From Nitrospirillum amazonense (GTDB taxonomy: Bacteria > Pseudomonadota > Alphaproteobacteria > Azospirillales > Azospirillaceae): a stretch of DNA of 64,000 nt. The position numbers were made by a program, and so were the translations under genes. The stretch is taken from positions 62,001 through 126,000 of the forward strand of contig NZ_VITV01000011.1 in the NCBI RefSeq assembly GCF_007828035.1. The letters run 5' to 3'. The notes below the pieces were generated by a model. It was not told the DNA's origin, made no database searches, and saw nothing but the letters and a program-made list of their open reading frames with translations. The number at the start of each line of letters is the position of its first letter. Position 1 is the first letter of the stretch. This document shows, piece by piece, positions 59,365-64,000 of this stretch.

Positions 59365-60797
59365 GGCGTATGTCCCTCCGCAGCATGTCCCTCGGGAAGT
59401 TGGGCGAGTGGCAGGGCCACCACCGGCTGGGCCGGCCGGCCGCTTTCCACCGGCGTGTCGTTCTCCGCATCGTGATCCAGCGGCCCGTTGCGCACGATGC
59501 GCCGCAGGAGCAGCAAACCCGTGGGGTAGATCAGCAGATAGACCGCCATGTACATCAGCAATGACAGGATGACGTCCCCGCCGGTCAGAGACGGCGTCAC
59601 CGAGTCCGCCGTGCGCATCAGGCCATAGACGGTCCAAGGCTGGCGACCCACCTCCGTCGTGGTCCAGCCGGCCAGCACGGCGATGAAACCGAGAGGCCCT
59701 GCCCATTGCAGGCCGCGCAGATACCAGCCGGTCGTATAAAGCCGCCCGGACCAGCGCAGCAGCCAGCCCACGCCGACGATGGCCAGCATGGCCAGGCCCG
59801 CCCCCACCATGACGCGGAAGGCCCAGTAGACGACGATCACCGGCGGCCGTTCGTCGGCCGGGAAATCCTTCAGTCCCTTCACCGCCCCATCCCAGTGATG
59901 GGTGAGGTACAGGCTGCCCAGCTTGGGCACGGTGATCTCGAAATGGTTGGTTTCCGCCTTCTGGTCGGGGAAACCGAACAGCGACGCCGGGACGCCCTGC
60001 CCGCCTTCCCACAGCCCTTCCATGGCGGCCAGCTTGGCCGGCTGGTGTTCCAGGGTGTTCAGACCGTGCATGTCGCCCAGCACGATCTGTAGCGGCACGA
60101 ACAGGGTGAGGAAGCCCAGCGCCATGCGCATCATCACCCGTCCCTCATCCGGGAAGCGGCCCTTGCGCAGGGTGTAGGCCGCCACCGCCAGCACGACGAA
60201 GGCGGTGGTGACATAGAAGCCGCTGACCACGTGGGCCAGGCGGTAGGGGAAGCTGGGGCTGAAGATGATGTCCACCCAGCTGGCGGGGAAGAAGCGTCCG
60301 TCGACGACGGTGTAGCCGCGGGGCGTCTGCATCCAGCTGTTCACCGCCAGAATCCAGAAGGTGGACAGCAGGGTGCCCAGGGCCACCATGCTGGCCGCCA
60401 CGAAATGGGCCCAGGGCGGCACCAGCTTGCGCCCGAACAGCAGCACGCCCAGGAAGGCGGCCTCCAGAAAGAACGCCGTCAGGCCCTCATAGGCGAACAG
60501 CGGCCCCACCACGTTGGACACGGCGTCGGTGAAGCGGCTCCAGTTCGTGCCGAACTGGAAGGGCATGACGATACCGCTGACCACGCCCATGCCGAAGGTG
60601 ACGGCGAACACGCGGATCCAGAACTTGGAAATCCTCAAGTAAACGGGGTTCTTGGTCCAGGCGTGCAGCCCTTCCAGCATGGCGATGTAAGAGGCGATCC
60701 CCACGGTGAAGGCTGGCAGCAGGATGTGCCAGGCCACCACCCAGACGAATTGCAACCGGGACAGGATCAGGGGATCCAACAGGCGGTCGGTGGACAT
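59361..60797 (-). CDS. cydA: Cytochrome bd-type quinol oxidase subunit I (CIO/CydA)
   Basis: A 478-aa haem-binding subunit. His24 (VVAWHILLPAF), the histidine in FPYRLAHVVSGFY and the methionine in WAFRVMVGAG are the haem ligands. The GRQPWTVYG motif and a short Q-loop mark the cyanide-insensitive (CIO) class. GAGAAGGAGACC lies before ATG 60797. Divergent from nsrR, which suggests NO-responsive control, as bd oxidases keep respiration going under NO. Confidence 0.93.
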   Translation of the reverse strand: MSTDRLLDPLILSRLQFVWVVAWHILLPAFTVGIASYIAMLEGLHAWTKNPVYLRISKFWIRVFAVTFGMGVVSGIVMPFQFGTNWSRFTDAVSNVVGPLFAYEGLTAFFLEAAFLGVLLFGRKLVPPWAHFVAASMVALGTLLSTFWILAVNSWMQTPRGYTVVDGRFFPASWVDIIFSPSFPYRLAHVVSGFYVTTAFVVLAVAAYTLRKGRFPDEGRVMMRMALGFLTLFVPLQIVLGDMHGLNTLEHQPAKLAAMEGLWEGGQGVPASLFGFPDQKAETNHFEITVPKLGSLYLTHHWDGAVKGLKDFPADERPPVIVVYWAFRVMVGAGLAMLAIVGVGWLLRWSGRLYTTGWYLRGLQWAGPLGFIAVLAGWTTTEVGRQPWTVYGLMRTADSVTPSLTGGDVILSLLMYMAVYLLIYPTGLLLLRRIVRNGPLDHDAENDTPVESGRPAQPVVALPLAQLPEGHAAEGHTP

Positions 60798-61167
60798 GGG
60801 ACTGGTCTCCTTCTCGAAGGCCGCCGGGGGGTGGAGCCTGTCCGCGGTTGAAAATGCCCCTGGCGTTTACGTGCGCTCAAGATCCGCTTGATCGGGCGAA
60901 CCGTCCAGCGGTCGAATTGTCTAAGGCACTGAGCCCAGGAATGATTGGTGATTTTTGCGGTAACTTGTCGGAACCGGTTGGCATCCGTGCCCGGGTGCAA
61001 GAATGGCTGCGGCCCGGCCTATCCACCGGCGCCCTGCGCCGGGGCGGAAGGGATCGTCCAGTACCGGTCGTCACGACCCGCATCGCATGACACTCATAAC
61101 AAAACCGGCGAACACGACCGTGTGTATGGGGTATAGATGTATTCCTCGCGCTGTTTTTGAGGGCCCC
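60798..61167. promoter_or_regulatory. Divergent cydA/nsrR promoter region
   Basis: 370 bases without a gene. TATAGATGTATT (61132-61143), just upstream of nsrR, contains a -10-like TATAGAT that overlaps an NsrR-like half-site (AGATGTATT). I found no full NsrR palindrome and no clear FNR box (TTGAT-N4-ATCAA), although TTGATCGGGC lies at about 60888. Confidence 0.45.
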
Positions 61168-61632
61168 ATGCGGCTGTCGAGCTATACGGATTACGCGTTG
61201 CGCACGCTGGTGTTCCTGGCGCTGAAGTCTGACGGCCTGGCCACCATCAACGACGTCGCCCAGACCTACGACATCTCGAAGAACCACTTGATGAAGGTAG
61301 TGCATCAGCTGAGCCAGCTGGGATACGTCGAGGCCGTGCGCGGACGGGGCGGCGGGCTGCGCCTGGGCCGAAAGGCGGAAGATATCTGTCTGGGCGAGGT
61401 CGTCCGCGCCACGGAGCAGGAGCTGGACATCCTGGAATGCTTCTCCAGCACTTCTCCCGCGCTGTGCCGTCTGAACCCAACCTGCGTGTTGAAGTCCGCC
61501 CTGAAGGAAGCGTTGCAGGCCTTCCTGGCCGTGCTGGACGACTATACCCTGGCCGACTTGGTGAAGCCCCGCCGCACCCTGGCCGGCTTGCTGGACCTGC
61601 CGCTGCCCCCCAGCCTGGCCGGAACCGCCTGA
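61168..61632 (+). CDS. nsrR: NO-sensing Rrf2-family repressor NsrR
   Basis: A 154-aa repressor. N-terminal winged helix (MRLSSYTDYALRTLVFLALK, then ISKNHLMKVVHQLSQLGYV). The iron-sulfur ligands of NsrR are all present: Cys91, Cys100, Cys106 (ECF, PALC, NPTC) and Asp8 (YTDY), the fourth ligand. NO destroys the cluster and derepresses target genes. ATG 61168 is fixed by the family start. Likely targets in this window: the truncated haemoglobin gene (site at 45925) and perhaps cydAB and nsrR itself. Confidence 0.93.
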   Translation: MRLSSYTDYALRTLVFLALKSDGLATINDVAQTYDISKNHLMKVVHQLSQLGYVEAVRGRGGGLRLGRKAEDICLGEVVRATEQELDILECFSSTSPALCRLNPTCVLKSALKEALQAFLAVLDDYTLADLVKPRRTLAGLLDLPLPPSLAGTA

Positions 61633-61748
61633 TCGCCCCCCAAGCCCACGGTGTCCCGATCAACGCAGGGTCGCCCTGATGGCAACGATGGTGACAGGGG
61701 AACGCCCAGCCCTTACCGTCGGTTTCACCCCACCCGCATCCTTGCCGG

Positions 61749-62594
61749 ATGTCATTCGCGATGCTGAACCGACTGCGCGCCGCCCTCAGGCCGGCCCAGG
61801 CCCGTCCCGACCGGACGGCGCCCCGGGCGCCGGACGGGCACGTCCTCTATGCCGTGGGCGACGTCCACGGTGAATTGGGATTGCTGCGCCGCTTGCTGGA
61901 CGCCGTCGCCCGGGACCACGCCAGGATGGTGGAGAGCCACGGCCCCCTGACGCCGGTGCTGATCATGCTCGGCGACTATGTCGACCGGGGTCCGGACAGC
62001 CGCGGGGTCATCGACCTACTGCGCGGGGGCGCCGACCCGGCCGGCCGCACCCTGGACGATATGCTGCCCGGCTTCACCCGCCATTGCCTGCGCGGCAACC
62101 ACGAACAATCCATGCTGGATTTCCTGGCCGATCCCCTGGCCGCCCTGCGCTGGCTGGACTTCGGCGGACCGGCCACCCTGCGCAGCTATGGCCTGCCGGC
62201 GGTGATGGAGGGGCCGGCCGTACTGCAGGCCGTGGCGTTGAGCGAGGCATTGGCCGCCCAGCTGCCCCCATCGCACCGCCGCTTTCTGGACGACCTGGCG
62301 TATCAAGTCGTCTACGGCGACTACGCCTTCGTCCACGCCGGCATACGCCCCGGCCGGCCCCTGGCCGAACAGACGGCGGAAGACATGCTGTGGATCCGCG
62401 CGCCCTTCATGCTGGCCGAGGGGCCGCACGAGAAGGTCATCGTCCACGGCCACACCATCGTGCCGGACGTCGACATTCTGCCCCAGCGCATCGCGGTGGA
62501 CACCGGCGCCTATCGCAGCGGCCGCCTGTCCGCCGTGGTCCTGCACGGATCTGACATCCGCGTCCTGGATGCCCAGCGGGCGGGGCCGCTGTAA
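61749..62594 (+). CDS. PPP-family metallophosphatase (bacterial serine/threonine phosphatase-like)
   Basis: A 281-aa metallophosphoesterase. All PPP signature blocks are present: GDVHGELG (about 37), GDYVDRGPDS (about 75), RGNHEQSML (about 114) and later VHAGIRPG and VHGHTIV. They bind two metals and cleave phosphomonoesters of proteins or small molecules. ATG 61749; ATG 61761 is an alternative. No adjoining kinase. Related proteins are often annotated as serine/threonine phosphatases or ApaH-like. Confidence 0.88.
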   Translation: MSFAMLNRLRAALRPAQARPDRTAPRAPDGHVLYAVGDVHGELGLLRRLLDAVARDHARMVESHGPLTPVLIMLGDYVDRGPDSRGVIDLLRGGADPAGRTLDDMLPGFTRHCLRGNHEQSMLDFLADPLAALRWLDFGGPATLRSYGLPAVMEGPAVLQAVALSEALAAQLPPSHRRFLDDLAYQVVYGDYAFVHAGIRPGRPLAEQTAEDMLWIRAPFMLAEGPHEKVIVHGHTIVPDVDILPQRIAVDTGAYRSGRLSAVVLHGSDIRVLDAQRAGPL

Positions 62595-62599
62595 GGCCC

Positions 62600-63574
62600 C
62601 TATCCCGCCCTGTCCCCCGTATCCAGCGTCACCGTGCCGGTGGCGCGGGAGACGCAGACGCACATCTGGCGGCCCTCCGCCTTTTGCCGGTCGCTGAGGA
62701 AGACGTCGCGGTGGTCCAGGGCGCCGCCGGCCACATCCACCACGTCCAGGGCACAGAGGCCGCATTCACCCCGGCGGCAGTCGTACATCAGGTCGGCACC
62801 AGCCTCCTGCAGGGCCGACAGCAGGGTCTGGTCAGGGCGCACGGTCACCGTCAGGTTCAGGCGGGGCACCTGGGCGATGAACGGCTGGGCGGGAGAGGCG
62901 CCGCCGGCACCAAAGGTTTCCAGCCGGAAATCGGACGGCGGGCGGCCCAGGGCGGCCCACGCCTGGCGCGCCGCCGCCATCATGGGGGCAGGCCCGCAGA
63001 TATAGACCTCGCCCCCCGGCGCCACGCGGGCCAGCTCAACCTTGAAGTCGATGGCCTGGCCCTCGGCATCCAGGAAGATCTGCAACCGGTCACCCAGCAG
63101 CGTCCGCAATTCCTCCACGAAGGCCAGGTCCACGGCGCGGCGGGCGGCGTAGAGCAGGCGGACTACGGCACCCCGGCGGGCCAGCGCGCGCGCCATCGCC
63201 AGGATGGGGGTGATGCCGATGCCACCAGCGATCAGCAGGTGATCGGGCCGGCCGGCCGACAGCTGGAAATGGTTCAGGGGCGCGCTGATGGTCAGGCGCG
63301 CGCCTGGCGTCAGGCCCCACATGTAGGCGGAACCGCCTCGGCTGTCAGGCAGCCGCTTCACCGCGATGCGCAGGATGCCGTCGCCCGGTTCCCCCACCAG
63401 GGAATAGTGGCGCACGTCCGGCTGGCCGCTGATCAGCACCTGCACCTGGATGTGCGATCCAGGGCCGTAGGCCGGCACTGGCCCCTCCGGCTGGATGTCG
63501 AACTGGCGGATGCCATCGGCCACGTCGCGGGTGGCCAGCAGGCGCCCCGATCCCCATTCCGCCTTGAATCCCAT
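62600..63574 (-). CDS. Phthalate-dioxygenase-reductase/VanB-like flavin ferredoxin reductase
   Basis: A 324-aa reductase in the order FMN, NAD, [2Fe-2S]. The flavin site is RHYSLVGEPGD (about 56-66), the nucleotide site GGIGITPILAMARAL and YICGPAPMM, and the C-terminal ferredoxin has YDCRRGECGLC then MCVCVS with four cysteines. It passes electrons from NADH to a Rieske oxygenase such as vanillate O-demethylase. No oxygenase is in the window; it may lie beyond the right edge. GGAGGAAAACG precedes ATG 63574. A GntR regulator follows on the same strand upstream. Confidence 0.9.
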   Translation of the reverse strand: MGFKAEWGSGRLLATRDVADGIRQFDIQPEGPVPAYGPGSHIQVQVLISGQPDVRHYSLVGEPGDGILRIAVKRLPDSRGGSAYMWGLTPGARLTISAPLNHFQLSAGRPDHLLIAGGIGITPILAMARALARRGAVVRLLYAARRAVDLAFVEELRTLLGDRLQIFLDAEGQAIDFKVELARVAPGGEVYICGPAPMMAAARQAWAALGRPPSDFRLETFGAGGASPAQPFIAQVPRLNLTVTVRPDQTLLSALQEAGADLMYDCRRGECGLCALDVVDVAGGALDHRDVFLSDRQKAEGRQMCVCVSRATGTVTLDTGDRAG

Positions 63575-63610
63575 AGGTCGTTTTCCTCCCGTTATGTTTC
63601 AGCGCCACGG

Positions 63611-64000
63611 TCACGGCCACGCCGCCGCCAGTCGCAGCAGTGATCCGCCGGGCAGGCCGGTCAGCTTGTCCCGATCGCTCAGGGCGGCGCGCAACCGGCG
63701 CTGGGCCACGCGGGCATGCTCGGCCGCCAGCGCCTCGGCCCGGGCCCCTTCGCCCCGGCTGATGGCTTCAAGCAGCAGGCGGTGCTGTTCCTGGGCCACC
63801 ACCAGGGTGTCGCGGCCCGCCGCCTCGGTGGCGTGCAATTGCACGAAGGCGGAAGGGCCGGCGAAGGGTTGTGCCGCCGCCTGCTCCACCGCGCGCGCCA
63901 CGACGCCGCTGCCCGCCAGGCGCACCAGTTCCTCATGGAAAAAGGCGTTGAGGCGGACATATTCGTCAAAGTCCGCCTCGCTCAGCGCCGGCTGGGCCAC
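63611..64000 (-). CDS. GntR/FadR-family regulator, C-terminal FCD part (runs off the window)
   Basis: The last 130 residues of a regulator whose HTH part lies beyond base 64000. The visible part is an all-helical FCD ligand domain: FDEYVRLNAFFHEELVRLAGSG, EEHRLLLEAI-type segment (AQEQHRLLLEAISRGEG) and AEALAAEHARVAQRRL, with histidines that normally bind a metal and a carboxylate ligand. It lies 37 bases upstream of the VanB-like reductase and probably controls aromatic demethylation or a related pathway. Confidence 0.82.
   Translation of the reverse strand: MAQPALSEADFDEYVRLNAFFHEELVRLAGSGVVARAVEQAAAQPFAGPSAFVQLHATEAAGRDTLVVAQEQHRLLLEAISRGEGARAEALAAEHARVAQRRLRAALSDRDKLTGLPGGSLLRLAAAWP

Noticed and set aside
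60880-60905. FNR box upstream of cydA
   Set aside because: TTGATCGGGC has only one half-site; ATCAA is absent at the right spacing.
1-64000. tRNA, rRNA, integrase, insertion sequence or prophage
   Set aside because: I looked for tRNA and rRNA signatures, DDE/serine/tyrosine recombinases and terminal repeats with target duplications and found none.

Overview
The window is GC-rich with short intergenic gaps, and it looks like the chromosome of a free-living or plant-associated alphaproteobacterium. Azospirillaceae/Rhodospirillales (Nitrospirillum-like) is my best guess. That rests on gene content (IalB family, MocR regulator, a CIO-type cytochrome bd next to nsrR, a TonB receptor, many alpha/beta hydrolases) and not on a marker gene. 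I see no rRNA, tRNA, CRISPR array, integrase or intact insertion sequence.

Layout. 0-10.3 kb: the end of a dCache chemoreceptor, a stand-alone SF1 helicase-PLD nuclease (Mokosh type II-like defence protein), an alpha/beta hydrolase/FAH catabolic pair, a lipoprotein hydrolase, an orphan Phd antitoxin with a decayed VapC, and soxR. 10.6-19 kb: a TonB receptor, then a structured RNA leader followed by a six-gene run (TusA-like, DsrE-like, PhnD/E/C-like ABC importer, TusA-MetE-like fusion) and a LysR regulator. 19-28 kb: an NlpC/P60 enzyme paired with an exported partner, an RND efflux pair preceded by an odd alpha/beta hydrolase, and an AGE-family epimerase. 28-39.4 kb (minus strand): a 1971-residue autotransporter and a four-gene run of IalB, TPR-sulfotransferase, TPR-glycosyltransferase-like protein and lipoprotein hydrolase. 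39.5-45 kb: isochorismatase, MocR, AhpD-like, Ohr, a second peptidoglycan-amidase/exported-partner pair and a LysR. 45-53 kb: a truncated haemoglobin behind an NsrR-like box, an ECF sigma factor with a membrane partner, EmrAB with a divergent TetR, and a monooxygenase behind a near-consensus SoxR box. 53-64 kb: panE, an MFS nucleoside-type transporter, a GATase, msrC, an nnrS relic, a four-repeat HTH protein, cydAB divergent from nsrR, a PPP phosphatase, a VanB-like reductase and the end of a GntR/FCD regulator.

How the parts may work together. Two stress circuits can be read directly. SoxR (9.8 kb) has one candidate box beside its own gene and an excellent one in front of the monooxygenase at 51.3 kb. 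NsrR (61.2 kb) has a near-perfect inverted-repeat site in front of the truncated haemoglobin (45.9 kb), sits divergent from the cytochrome bd genes, and lies close to an nnrS relic.

The most unusual module is the 13.1-18.0 kb sulfur-carrier/transporter/methyltransferase cluster. It combines two TusA-like domains with an altered CPxP motif, an importer of the PhnCDE type and a MetE-core methyltransferase behind a structured leader. I do not know a described pathway for it. Other strong leads are two signal-less peptidoglycan hydrolases each followed by a signal-peptide-bearing partner (candidate type VI effector-immunity pairs), the helicase-PLD protein, and the autotransporter with a possible dedicated modification operon.
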